DNA from: Roseococcus pinisoli
GTDB taxonomy: Bacteria > Pseudomonadota > Alphaproteobacteria > Acetobacterales > Acetobacteraceae
Assembly (NCBI RefSeq): GCF_018413645.1
Contig: NZ_JAHCDA010000001.1
Span: 1,488,001-1,552,000 of the forward strand
Length of the DNA stretch: 64,000 nucleotides
Direction of reading: 5' to 3'
The notes under the pieces were generated by a model that saw only the letters and a list, made by a program, of their open reading frames with translations, was not told the DNA's origin and made no database searches. The number at the start of each line of letters is the position of its first letter. Position 1 is the stretch's first letter. Below are positions 19,839 through 28,800 of the stretch, piece after piece. Made by a program: the position numbers and the translations under genes.

Positions 19839-19963
19839 GGTGCGGCGCCAGCTTGGCAGACCCGGGCGCGGGACGCCACGCGCCTCCGGCTTTGGCTTCC
19901 CATCCCCGCTGCAAGGGTTGGTTAACCTTCTCCCTGCATGCTTCGCCGCGGAAGAGAGCCCCC

Positions 19964-21811
19964 ATGCCGTCACATCCGCGTCTGAGCCTGCCGATCGTGG
20001 CGGGAGCCGTCCTGGTGGCGCCGACGATGCTCCTGGCGGGATCGCTGGGGGCGCCGGCCTGGCACGGGCTGGCGACGCTTCCCCTGATGGCGACGGCCTG
20101 TTGGAGCCTCGACCGCTGGCGGGAATGGCGGATGCGCCGGGCCGTGGTCGCCTTCCTGATGGCACCGGCTTCCCCGGCTTCCGCCTTCGCCCCCGCGCAC
20201 GGCCTGCTGGAGGATGCGCCGGTCGGCCTCTGGGAGGTCGATGCCGAAGGGCGAACGCTCTTCGCGAACCGCCAGCTGGCGCGGCTTTTCGGCGGTGAGG
20301 CGCCCGTCTCCCTGGCGGCCTCCGGCGTCGCCTGGCCGGAAGAGGGCGCGCTAGCGGCAGTCGGCGAGGGGGGCGCGGTGCTTTCCTTGCCGGGAAAGCC
20401 GGACCGGCGGCTTCTGGTGACCGCCTCTCCCTGGTCAGGGGACGGCCTGGGTCGGCGCATGCTTTCGGTTCTCGATGTCACGCGGTTTCCCGCAGGCCGC
20501 CCGTCGCGGGAGGTGCCGCCGGGGCAGGATCCGCTCACGGGCCTCGCCAACCGCGCGGCGCTGCAGGCCGGGTTGGCGGAGATGGCGATCGATCCGGGGG
20601 GCGGGCTGCTGCTGCTGATCGACCTCGACCATTTCAAATCGGCGAATGAGCGTCACGGTCATGACGCGGGCGATGCCCTGCTGCGCGAGGCGGCGCGGCG
20701 GCTCCGGGAGGCGGTGCGGCCGTCGGACCTCGTCAGCCGGCTAAGCGGCGACAAATTCGCCATCCTCGTCTTCGGCGCGCAGGCCGAGGCGGCGGAGGAG
20801 ATTGCCGGGCGCGTGCGCGAGGCCCTGGCGCCGCGCGCGGCGATCGAGGGGGCGGAGCTTTCCCTGGCGGCGAGCATCGGCATAGCACGCGCGCCGGAAC
20901 ACGGTCTGGATGGCGAGGCGCTGCTGCGGGCCGCGCTCCTCGCGCTGCGCGAGGCGAAGGCGCAGGGGCGCAATACCGTCGTCCTGTTCGAAGCGCGCCT
21001 GCGCGACCGGAGCGAGCGGCGTGCCGCGCTGCGGGAGGCCCTGGCCGAGGCGTTGGAGGCCGGCGAACTCGTGCTGCACCTGCAGCCGCAGCAGGACCTC
21101 CAGGCGCAGAGGATGGTCGGCGCCGAGGCGCTGATCCGGTGGAACAGCCGGCGCCTGGGCCGCTGGATCCCGCCGGGGGAAATGCTGCCGGCCGCGAGCG
21201 AGGCCGGGCTAATGCCGGCGCTGGACCGCTTCGTGCTGCGCGAGGCCGTGCGGATGATCGCAGGCTGGGGCGACAGGCCGGACGCGCCGCGCGTCCTCGG
21301 CATCAATATTTCCGTCACGACCCTGCGTGATCCCGCCTTCGCGGAGGAGGTGGCCGCGGCGCTGATCCTGGCGGGCGTGGTGCCCTCGCGGCTGGAGATC
21401 GAGATCCCCGAGAACCTCGCCATCCGCGACCTGCCGGGTGTCGCCCGCACTCTCGCGGCGCTGCGCGAGCTGGGCGTGCCGCTCGCCCTGGATGATTTCG
21501 GCGGCGGTCATTCCGGCCTTCCGCATGTGGTGCGGCTACCGGTGCAACGGCTGAAGCTCGACCGTTCGATCGTGGCGGGCCTGCCCGATCCCAAGTCCTA
21601 TGCGGTGCTGCGTGCGACGGTGACGCTGGCGCGCGCCATGGGCATCGAGGTGGTGGGGGAGGGGGTGGAGACGCAGAGCCAGGCCTTCGCGTTGCGCCGC
21701 GCGGGCTGCAACATTATCCAGGGCTATCTCATCGCCAGGCCGATGCCGATGGTGGAGCTGGTGCCGCCGCTGCCGGAGCAGGGGGCAGTCTCGCGGCAGG
21801 CCAGGGCCTGA
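19964..21811 (+). CDS. EAL-domain phosphodiesterase with degenerate GGDEF domain
   Basis: A 615-residue c-di-GMP signalling protein. Residues about 8-50 hold two hydrophobic segments, then a PAS-like part (LLEDAPVGLWEVDAEGRTLFANRQLARLFGG, 75-105), a GGDEF domain (DPLTGLANRAAL to about 350) and an EAL domain (from 380). The GGDEF signature is SGDKF at 261-265, so the acidic residue needed for cyclase activity is a Lys. The EAL domain is complete: EAL at 388-390, NISVTTL, LEIEIPEN, DDFGGGHSGL from 510, LKLDRS and GEGVETQ. So it probably degrades c-di-GMP, with the GGDEF domain as a regulatory GTP sensor or a structural remnant. An AAGAGAG ribosome site precedes the ATG. Confidence 0.92.
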   Translation: MPSHPRLSLPIVAGAVLVAPTMLLAGSLGAPAWHGLATLPLMATACWSLDRWREWRMRRAVVAFLMAPASPASAFAPAHGLLEDAPVGLWEVDAEGRTLFANRQLARLFGGEAPVSLAASGVAWPEEGALAAVGEGGAVLSLPGKPDRRLLVTASPWSGDGLGRRMLSVLDVTRFPAGRPSREVPPGQDPLTGLANRAALQAGLAEMAIDPGGGLLLLIDLDHFKSANERHGHDAGDALLREAARRLREAVRPSDLVSRLSGDKFAILVFGAQAEAAEEIAGRVREALAPRAAIEGAELSLAASIGIARAPEHGLDGEALLRAALLALREAKAQGRNTVVLFEARLRDRSERRAALREALAEALEAGELVLHLQPQQDLQAQRMVGAEALIRWNSRRLGRWIPPGEMLPAASEAGLMPALDRFVLREAVRMIAGWGDRPDAPRVLGINISVTTLRDPAFAEEVAAALILAGVVPSRLEIEIPENLAIRDLPGVARTLAALRELGVPLALDDFGGGHSGLPHVVRLPVQRLKLDRSIVAGLPDPKSYAVLRATVTLARAMGIEVVGEGVETQSQAFALRRAGCNIIQGYLIARPMPMVELVPPLPEQGAVSRQARA

Positions 21812-21823
21812 AGGCGATCGGGC

Positions 21824-22009
21824 TCAGTCCGGCTTGGGTTCGAGCCTGGCGGCGTCGAGCAGGGCGCAGCGCCGGGCGTCCTCGGCCTCGTCCACCAGCT
21901 TCTGTCCCTTGGTCCGGCCGAAGCTGGCGCGGTTGGCGGCGGCCTGACCGGCCTCCTCGTCCTTCGCCTTCGCCCGGCGCCACTTCCGCAGGTTCACCAG
22001 ATCGCCCAT
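21824..22009 (-). CDS. DUF4169 family small protein
   Basis: A 61-residue, highly charged protein starting MGDLVNLRKWRRAKAKDEE with AANRASFGRTKGQK in the middle, matching the DUF4169 pattern (MA.IVNLR..RK..., NRA.FG..K). The start at 22009 removes 17 residues of non-family extension. It is divergent from the dienelactone hydrolase gene. The function is unknown. Confidence 0.8.
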   Translation of the reverse strand: MGDLVNLRKWRRAKAKDEEAGQAAANRASFGRTKGQKLVDEAEDARRCALLDAARLEPKPD

Positions 22010-22043
22010 CCTTCCAATGAAGCACCATGGGAAGTCGAAGCCA

Positions 22044-22706
22044 ATGGACACCATCATCACCGCCGCCGACGGTCACCGCCTCTCGACCTACATGGCGGGC
22101 TCCGAGGACGACGCGGACCGTGCCCTGGTCATCGTCCAGGAGATCTTCGGCGTGAACGACCACATGCGCTACGTCGCCGACACTTTTGCGCGCGAGGGCT
22201 ACTTCGTGGTGGTGCCCGCGCTGTTCGACCGCGCCGAGCGCGACGTCGAGCTCGGCTATGGGCCCGAGGATATCGAGCGCGGCCTCAAGCTCCGCAGCGG
22301 AATTCCCGAGGACAAGGTGATGCTCGACATCCTGGCCGCCGCGGGTGCCGCGCCCTCCGGCATTCCCCGCGGCATCATCGGCTATTGCTGGGGCGGCACG
22401 GTGGCCTGGCACGGCGCGACGCGCAGCACGGCCTTCAAGGCCGCGGTGGGCTGGTATGGCGGCGGCATCGCGGCGGCGAGGGACGAGGTGCCGACATGCC
22501 CGGTCCAGCTGCATTTCGGAGAGAAGGACGGCTCCATTCCGATGGCGAGCGTGGAGGCGATCCAGGCGGCGAGGCCGGAGGTCGAGGTCCTGGTCTACCC
22601 CGGGGCGGGCCATGGCTTCGGCTGCGAGGCACGCGGCAGCTACGTCCCGAAGGACGCGGCGCTGGCGCTGAGCCGATCGCTGGAGTTCTTCGGCAAGCAC
22701 CTCTGA
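22044..22706 (+). CDS. Dienelactone hydrolase family protein
   Basis: A 220-residue alpha/beta hydrolase of the dienelactone hydrolase family, which has a Cys-His-Asp triad. The nucleophile is in GIIGYCWGGTVAW (Cys near residue 116), the Asp in HFGEKDGSIPM and the His in YPGAGHGFGC. The early ALVIVQEIFGVNDHMRYVADTFAREGYFVVVPALFDR is highly typical. An in-frame ATG exists at 22017, but 22044 has the better GGGAAG site and gives the family N terminus. The substrate is not known. Confidence 0.9.
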   Translation: MDTIITAADGHRLSTYMAGSEDDADRALVIVQEIFGVNDHMRYVADTFAREGYFVVVPALFDRAERDVELGYGPEDIERGLKLRSGIPEDKVMLDILAAAGAAPSGIPRGIIGYCWGGTVAWHGATRSTAFKAAVGWYGGGIAAARDEVPTCPVQLHFGEKDGSIPMASVEAIQAARPEVEVLVYPGAGHGFGCEARGSYVPKDAALALSRSLEFFGKHL

Positions 22707-22708
22707 GC

Positions 22709-22945
22709 GTGCGGCGCCTCGCGCCCTGGATGGTCCTGGCGGCGGGTGGCGCGACGATGCTCATCGGCTTCGCGATGGACCCGCTCTGGCCCGCCCAGGA
22801 CATGCCGCCGGAGCTGGTGCGGCGCTACGCCGAGGAGGCCGCCGCTGCCGGCCGCGTGTACACGGTCGGCGGCATCCTGCTGCTCCTCGGGATTCTGTGG
22901 CTGGCCCTGCGCCTGGCCTTGGGCCTGGTCCGGCGCAGGGCCTGA
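22709..22945 (+). CDS. Small membrane protein of unknown function
   Basis: A 78-residue protein starting from a GTG two bases after the hydrolase stop. Two hydrophobic segments, about residues 8-22 (MVLAAGGATMLIGFAM) and 53-74 (VGGILLLLGILWLALRLALG), flank a soluble loop with Arg- and Glu-rich PPELVRRYAEEAAAAG. The later ATG at 22730 is an alternative start. No family is recognised. It is probably cotranscribed with the hydrolase. Confidence 0.6.
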   Translation: MRRLAPWMVLAAGGATMLIGFAMDPLWPAQDMPPELVRRYAEEAAAAGRVYTVGGILLLLGILWLALRLALGLVRRRA

Positions 22946-22948
22946 GCC

Positions 22949-24133
22949 TCAGTTGTCGGCCTTCTCCGCCGTCACGCGGGCCAGCTTCGCCTCGACCACG
23001 GCGGCGAGCACGCCGGCGCCGTAGGGGATCGCCTCGTCGTTGAAGTCGAAGCTCGGATTATGCACCTCGGCCGTGTCGCCGTTGCCGGTGACGATATAGG
23101 CGCCGGGGCACTTCTCCAGCATGTAGGCGAAGTCCTCGCCGCCCATGACGGCGGCGAATTCGCGCTTCACGCCGGCTTCGCCGACCAGCTCGGCCGCCGC
23201 ATCGCCGAGCGAGACGGCTTCGATCGCGTCATTGACCAGCGGCGTGGTGATCACCCGGAAGTCGAGCACCGCCTTGCCGCCGAGGCCGGCCGCGACGCCC
23301 TCGCTGATCGCGCGCATGCGGTCCTCCACGAGCTTCATGATCTCGTTGCTGAAGGCCCGCACCGTGCCGCCGAGGCGCACCTCGTTGGGGATCACGTTAT
23401 AGGCGTTGCCGGCATCGAAGCGCGTGATGCTCAGCACCGCGCGCTCGGCCGCGGGCACGTTGCGCGCGACGACGGATTGCAGCGCCTGGACGACGGCCGC
23501 GCCCATCACCACGGGATCGAAAGTCGCCTCGGGGCGCGCGCCATGGCCGCCCTTGCCGGTGATGACGATGTCGTAGAAGGCGACGCCTGCCATCATGGGC
23601 CCGGGCCGCAGCCCGTACTGGCCGACCGGCAGGCCCGGGCGGTTGTGCAGGCCGAAGACGGCGTCGCAGGGGAAGCGCTCGAACAGCCCGTCGTCGAGCA
23701 TGGCCAGCGCGCCGCCCGCGCCTTCCTCGCCCGGCTGGAAGATCAGGTGGACCGTGCCGTCGAAGTTCTTCGTCTCGGCCAGGTACTTCGCGGCGGCGAG
23801 CAGCATGGTCGTGTGCCCGTCATGGCCGCAGGCATGCATCTTGCCGGGGATGGTGCTGGCATGGCCGAAGGCATTGGCCTCGGTCATCGCCAGCGCGTCC
23901 ATGTCGGCGCGCAGGCCGATGCGGCCCTGGCCGTTGCCGTTGCGGATCACGCCGACGACGCCCGTCTTGCCTACGCCGGTATGCACCTCGATGCCCATCT
24001 CGGCGAGCTTCTTCGCGACGAGATCCGCGGTGCGGTGCTCCTCGAGGCCGAGCTCGGGATGGGCGTGGATGTCGCGGCGGATGGCGGTGAACTCGGCCTG
24101 CCACTGGCCGATCTTCTCGACGGGATTGCTCAC
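22949..24133 (-). CDS. M20 family amidohydrolase (hippurate hydrolase/aminoacylase type)
   Basis: A 394-residue M20D metallopeptidase that removes acyl groups from amino acids. Landmarks are the opening IRRDIHAHPELGLEEHRTADLVA, the metal-site KMHACGHDGHTTMLLAAA near 100, IFQPGEEGAGGALAMLDDG, GKGGHGARPEATFDPV, and MGGEDFAYMLEKCPGAYI near the C terminus. The start is a GTG at 24133 with a GAGGG ribosome site; upstream residues are not family-like. Its stop lies 4 bases from the convergent small membrane gene. Confidence 0.92.
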   Translation of the reverse strand: MSNPVEKIGQWQAEFTAIRRDIHAHPELGLEEHRTADLVAKKLAEMGIEVHTGVGKTGVVGVIRNGNGQGRIGLRADMDALAMTEANAFGHASTIPGKMHACGHDGHTTMLLAAAKYLAETKNFDGTVHLIFQPGEEGAGGALAMLDDGLFERFPCDAVFGLHNRPGLPVGQYGLRPGPMMAGVAFYDIVITGKGGHGARPEATFDPVVMGAAVVQALQSVVARNVPAAERAVLSITRFDAGNAYNVIPNEVRLGGTVRAFSNEIMKLVEDRMRAISEGVAAGLGGKAVLDFRVITTPLVNDAIEAVSLGDAAAELVGEAGVKREFAAVMGGEDFAYMLEKCPGAYIVTGNGDTAEVHNPSFDFNDEAIPYGAGVLAAVVEAKLARVTAEKADN

Positions 24134-24201
24134 GGGGACCCTCGGATGCGTTGCGCGGGGAGTGTGGCGCCGACCGGGGCGCGGGCGCAACGCCGACGGC
24201 C

Positions 24202-24432
24202 TCAGTCGAAGGCGCCGAACAGCCCCAGGCCGACGATGGTCACGAGAACGGCGAGCCCGAAGACGATGAAGAGGAGGTCGAAGGCCGACATGCGCCAATT
24301 GCCCATGGGCGCCCATCGCGGCGCGTAGGCATATTCGGGATTGGAGCCCTGCCGGCGCTCGGCCAGGTCGCGGAAGCGGCCGTTCTCGGTGCGGCTCCTG
24401 GCGTCGCCCAGATCGTCGGGATTGTCGGCCAT
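24202..24432 (-). CDS. Small single-pass membrane protein, unknown
   Basis: A 76-residue protein with a charged N-terminal half (MADNPDDLGDARSRTENGRF, then RDLAERRQGSNPEYAYAPR) and one hydrophobic segment at about residues 50-73 (LLFIVFGLAVLVTIVGLGLFG). An AGGGAGGCGC-like ribosome site precedes the ATG. No known family is recognised. It lies between the amidohydrolase and another unknown gene, all on the minus strand. Confidence 0.65.
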   Translation of the reverse strand: MADNPDDLGDARSRTENGRFRDLAERRQGSNPEYAYAPRWAPMGNWRMSAFDLLFIVFGLAVLVTIVGLGLFGAFD

Positions 24433-24517
24433 GTGCGCCTCCCTCGGGTGGCCTCGACCTTATCCCATGCCGGGGCCGGCTTGAGGGAGAATCGCGCGCG
24501 GGAGGGGCTGCTAGGCC

Positions 24518-24877
24518 TCAGGCCAGCCGGTACCGGGCCGCCGCCAGCTTGTCCTGTGCGAGCGCCTGCCGGGTTTCCTCCCCCAGCCCGTCGGCATCGA
24601 GGACGAGGACGCGGTCGAACCAGGGGACGATGCCCCGGACCCGGGCCTGGAAAAGCCGGTCCAGCGCCTGGGCGGCCTCGCCGCGCCCCTGGCAGCAGGC
24701 GCAGGCCACCGCATGGAGGGAGGTGCCGGGCATGAAGCTTTCGGAGGCCACGCCGCCGGCCGGCGCGTCCGGGCCGGCGACCACGGCGGCGGGCTTGCCG
24801 GCCGCCAGGGCCTCGGCCAGGGCCTTGGCGTCGGGCACCAGGGAAACAGGGATTCGGGCGTCCAGGGACCACGTCAT
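24518..24877 (-). CDS. Hypothetical protein with a His/Cys cluster
   Basis: A 119-residue protein of no recognised family. Its middle carries HAVACACCQGRGEAAQALDRLF (residues about 55-76): one His and three closely spaced Cys, a likely metal or redox site. It is followed by ARVRGIVPWFDRVLVLDADG. It is divergent from the ArsR-methyltransferase gene, with a 39-base spacer that contains an inverted repeat, so both may share a regulator. Metal binding is inference from the cluster alone. Confidence 0.65.
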   Translation of the reverse strand: MTWSLDARIPVSLVPDAKALAEALAAGKPAAVVAGPDAPAGGVASESFMPGTSLHAVACACCQGRGEAAQALDRLFQARVRGIVPWFDRVLVLDADGLGEETRQALAQDKLAAARYRLA

Positions 24878-24885
24878 TGCCTGGA

Positions 24886-24903
24886 CATAAGGATTTCTTT
24901 ATG
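24886..24903. promoter_or_regulatory. Candidate operator of the ArsR-family regulator
   Basis: CATAAGGA-TT-TCTTTATG is an 18-bp inverted repeat with one mismatch in each 8-base arm, AT-rich in a GC-rich genome. It lies in the 39-base spacer between the divergent His/Cys-cluster gene and the ArsR-methyltransferase gene, ending 13 bases before the latter's ATG. Its size and place suit autoregulation by the ArsR-type protein. Confidence 0.5.
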
Positions 24904-24916
24904 CCATTGGAAGGGG

Positions 24917-25855
24917 ATGGACCACCTTCTCTCCCAGCTCCGCGCGGCGGCCGAGCCCACGCGGCTTCGTCTCCTCGCGCTCTGCGCCCGCGGAGCCTTC
25001 TGCGTGACGGAGCTCTGCGCGGTCCTGGGCCAGTCGCAGCCGCGCCTGTCCCGGCATCTCAAGCTGCTGACCGAAGCCGGGCTGCTCGAGCGGATCCCCG
25101 AAGGTCCCAACGCCTATTTCCAGGTCCCGGCCTCGGCCGATCTGGTGCGCGTGGTGCTGGCAAGGCTACCCGAGGAGGAGCCGGTCCTGCAATCCGACCG
25201 TCGCCAGGCCGTGCGCATCGCCGCCGAGCGCGCCCGCGCCGCCTCGGACGCCTTCCGCCGCGACGGCATGGACTGGGACGAGCTGCGCGCGCTGGACCTC
25301 GACGCCTCGGCGATCGAGACCGCGCTGATGAGCGCGCTGCCGGCCCGGATCGGCGCGCTGCTGGACATTGGCACCGGCACGGGCAGCCTGCTCGAGCTTC
25401 TGGCTGACCGTACCGAGCGCGCACTCGGCGTGGATGCGAGCCGCGAGATGCTGGCGCTGGCCCGCGCGCGCCTTTCCGAGCGCGGCCTGACCGACCGCTG
25501 CACCGTCCGCCAGGCGGACATGTACCGGCTGCCCCTGGCCGATGAAGGCTTCGATGCGGTGACCCTGCAGATGGTGCTGCATTACGCCGAGGAGCCGGCG
25601 GCCGCCCTGGCCGAGGCGGCCCGCGTGCTGCGCCCCGGCGGCATCCTGCTGGTGGCCGACCTCGCCCCGCATGGCGAGGCCTCCGTGCTGACCCGCTTCG
25701 CGCATCGCTGGCCGGGCTTCGACGATGCGGCCCTGGCGGGCTGGCTCGGCGAGGCCGGCTGCGCCATCGCTTCCGTGCACGAGATCGGCGGCGCCATGAA
25801 GGTCCGCATCTGGCGTGCCGAGAAGCTTCCCGCCCACGCGCTGACCAACGCCTGA
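24917..25855 (+). CDS. ArsR-family regulator fused to a SAM-dependent methyltransferase domain
   Basis: A 312-residue two-domain protein. Residues 1-95 are an ArsR winged helix (LLSQLRAAAEPTRLRLLALCARGAFCVTELCAVLGQSQPRLSRHLKLL in short: EPTRLRLLAL, then SQPRLSRHLKLL). From about 140 there is a class I methyltransferase fold with SAM loop LLDIGTGTGSLLELL, ADMYRLPLADEGFDAVTLQMVLHY and LRPGGILLVADLAPHG. It is 16 bases upstream of metH. This pairing suggests that it senses SAM or S-adenosylhomocysteine and controls the methionine cycle, by analogy with ArsR-type SahR. The effector is inferred. The ATG has a GGAAGGGG site 4-5 bases upstream. Confidence 0.9.
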   Translation: MDHLLSQLRAAAEPTRLRLLALCARGAFCVTELCAVLGQSQPRLSRHLKLLTEAGLLERIPEGPNAYFQVPASADLVRVVLARLPEEEPVLQSDRRQAVRIAAERARAASDAFRRDGMDWDELRALDLDASAIETALMSALPARIGALLDIGTGTGSLLELLADRTERALGVDASREMLALARARLSERGLTDRCTVRQADMYRLPLADEGFDAVTLQMVLHYAEEPAAALAEAARVLRPGGILLVADLAPHGEASVLTRFAHRWPGFDDAALAGWLGEAGCAIASVHEIGGAMKVRIWRAEKLPAHALTNA

Positions 25856-25871
25856 GACAGAAGAGCACCTC

Positions 25872-28800
25872 ATGTCCTCTCGCCCGCATCTCCTCGACGC
25901 GCTCCGTGACCGCGTGCTCCTCTGCGACGGCGGCATGGGCAGCCGCGTGCAGGCCCTCACCCTCGATGTCGAGAAGGACTACTGGGACAAGGAGAACTGC
26001 ACCGAGGTGCTGAGCCTCTCCCGCCCCGACCTCGTGCGCGAGATCCATCGCGGCTACTACGAGGCCGGCGCCGACATGGTGCTGACCAATACCTTCGGTG
26101 GCAGCCCGATCACGCTGGAGGAGTTCGAGCTCGGCTCCCGCACCTTCGAGATCAACAAGGTGGGTGTGGAGCTGGCGCGCGAGGCGGCCGAGACCTTCGC
26201 CGATGGCCGCCACCGCTGGGTCGTCGGCGACATCGGGCCGGGCACGAAGCTGCCGAGCCTCGGCCATATCAAGTACGACGTGCTGGAGGCCGCGCTGGTC
26301 GAGCAGTGCCTCGGCCTCATCGCCGGCGGCGCCGACGCGCTGCTGACCGAGACGAACCAGGACACGCTCTTCATCAAGGCCGCGGTGAACGCCGCCAAGA
26401 TCGCCAAGGCGCAGACGAAGAGCGACATTCCCATCTTCGTGCAGGTGACGGTCGAGACCACGGGCACGCTGCTCGTCGGCCCCGACATCGCCGCCGCCGC
26501 CGCCGTGATCCATTCGCTGGACGTGCCGCTGGTCGGCCTCAACTGCGCGACCGGCCCGCAGGAGATGGCGGAGCATGTCCGCTGGCTCAGCCAGAACTGG
26601 CCCGGTCTGCTCAGCGTGCAGCCGAATGCCGGCCTGCCGGAGCTGGTGGACGGCAAGACGCACTACCCGCTCGGCGCCGAGGAGATGGCGAGCTGGATGG
26701 AGCGCTTCGTCGTCGAGGACGGCTTCAACCTGATCGGCGGCTGCTGCGGCACCTCCACGCCGCATATCGGCGCGCTGGACGCGATGCTGCGCAAGCTGGG
26801 CGGCGCCAGCCACCGCCCGGCGCCGATCGCGCGCAAGTTCCACTGGGTGCCCTCCGTGGCCTCGCTCTACTCGGCCGTCTCGCTGAGGCAGGAGAACGCC
26901 TACTTCTCGATCGGCGAGCGCTGCAACGCCAACGGCTCCAAGGCCTGGCGCGTGGCGCAGGAAGCGAACGACTGGGACAGCTGCCTCGCCATCGGCCGCG
27001 AGCAGGTGGGCGAGGGCTCCAACAGCCTCGACATCTGCACCGCCTTCGTCGGCCGCGACGAGATGTTCGAGATGAGCGAGGTGATCACCCGCTTCACCTC
27101 CAGCGTGAACGCGCCGCTCGTCATCGACAGCACCGAGACGCCGATCATCGAGGCCGCGCTGAAGCTGCATGGCGGCAAGCCCATCATCAACTCGATCAAC
27201 TTCGAGGAGGGTGAGGGCGCGGCGACCGACCGCATGATCCTCGCGAAGAAGTTCGGCGCCGGCGTCATCGCGCTGACCATCGACGAGGTGGGCATGGCGA
27301 AGACGGTGGAGGACAAGGTCCGCATCGCGCGGCGCCTCGTGGACTTCGCCTGCAACAAGCACGGCCTGCCGCAGTCGGATCTGATGATCGATCCGCTGAC
27401 CTTCACGATCGCGACCGGCAACGAGGACGACCGCAAGCTCGGCCTCTGGACGCTGGAGGGCATCCGCCAGATCCGGCAGGAGTTCCCGGACATCCAGATC
27501 ATGCTGGGCCTGTCCAACATCTCCTTTGGCCTGAACGCGGCCGCGCGCCACGTGCTGAACAGCGTGTTCCTGGATCATGCCGTGAAGGCGGGGATGACGG
27601 GCGCGATCGTGCACGTCTCCAAGATCAAGCCGCTGCACGCCATCCCGCCCGAGGAGGTGAAGGTCATGGAAGACCTCATCTTCGACCGGCGCGAGGAGGG
27701 CTACGACCCGCTGCAGAAGCTGCTGGAGATGTTCTCCGGCCGGAAGGCCGCGGATGCGGCGGCGAAGGTGAAGGCCGAGACGGTCGAGGGCCGCCTGAAG
27801 GACCGCATCGTCGACGGCGACCGCAAGGGCCTCGACGAGGAGCTGGCCGATGCGCTGGCCCAGGGCATCACGCCGCTCGCCATCATCAACGACGTGCTGC
27901 TGGACGGCATGAAGGTGGTGGGCGAGCTCTTCGGCGCGGGCAAGATGCAGCTGCCCTTCGTGCTTCAGAGCGCGGAGACGATGAAGGCCGCCGTCGCCTA
28001 TCTCGAACCGCACATGGAGCGCGTCGAGGGGCAGGAGAAGGGCATCATCGTGCTCGGCACGGTGAAGGGCGACGTGCACGATATCGGCAAGAACCTCGTC
28101 GACATCATCCTCACCAATAACGGCTACAAGGTCGTGAATCTCGGCATCAAGGTGCCGCTGAACCAGATCGTCGACGCCGCGCGCGAGCACAAGGCCAATG
28201 CCATCGGCATGAGCGGCCTGCTGGTGAAGTCCACCGTGGTGATGCGCGAGAACCTCGAGGAGATGAGCCGCCTCGGCGTCGACATCCCCGTGCTGCTCGG
28301 CGGCGCCGCGCTGACGCGCAACTACGTCGAGGACGATTGCGTGAAGGCCTATGCCTCGGGCCGCGTCGTCTATGCGCGCGATGCCTTCGATGGCCTGCAC
28401 CTGATGGACAAGGTGATGGGCAACGACTTCGAGGGCTATCTCGGCACCATCCAGTCCAAGCGCGCCGGCAAGTCGAGGAATGAGAAGCGGGTGCTCGGCC
28501 AGGCCGATCCGCGCGGCTTCGCGCCGGTGGACCTGGCCTATGCGCAGGGTCGTCGCCGCCGTGAGACCGCGAAGCTGCCGGTGCCGGTGCCGCCCTTCTG
28601 GGGCGCGAAGATCATCGAGACCGACCCGAAGGCGCTGGTGCCCTTCGTCAACGAGCGCAGCCTCTACCAGTTCCAGTGGGGATTCCGTAAGGCCGGCCGC
28701 TCGCTGGAGGACTTCCTCGGCTGGGCGAAGCAGGAGCTGCGCCCGGTCCTGAAGCGCATGCTGTCGATCGCGGAGGAACAAAAGATCCTCAAGCCGCAGG

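Noticed and set aside
19918-19928. GGTTAACC-containing half-site upstream of the EAL protein, resembling a CtrA box
   Set aside because: Only one half-site is present; the second TTAA at the required spacing is missing.
25856-25871. SAM, SAH or cobalamin riboswitch before metH
   Set aside because: The spacer to the ArsR-type gene is only 16 bases and no aptamer core is present.
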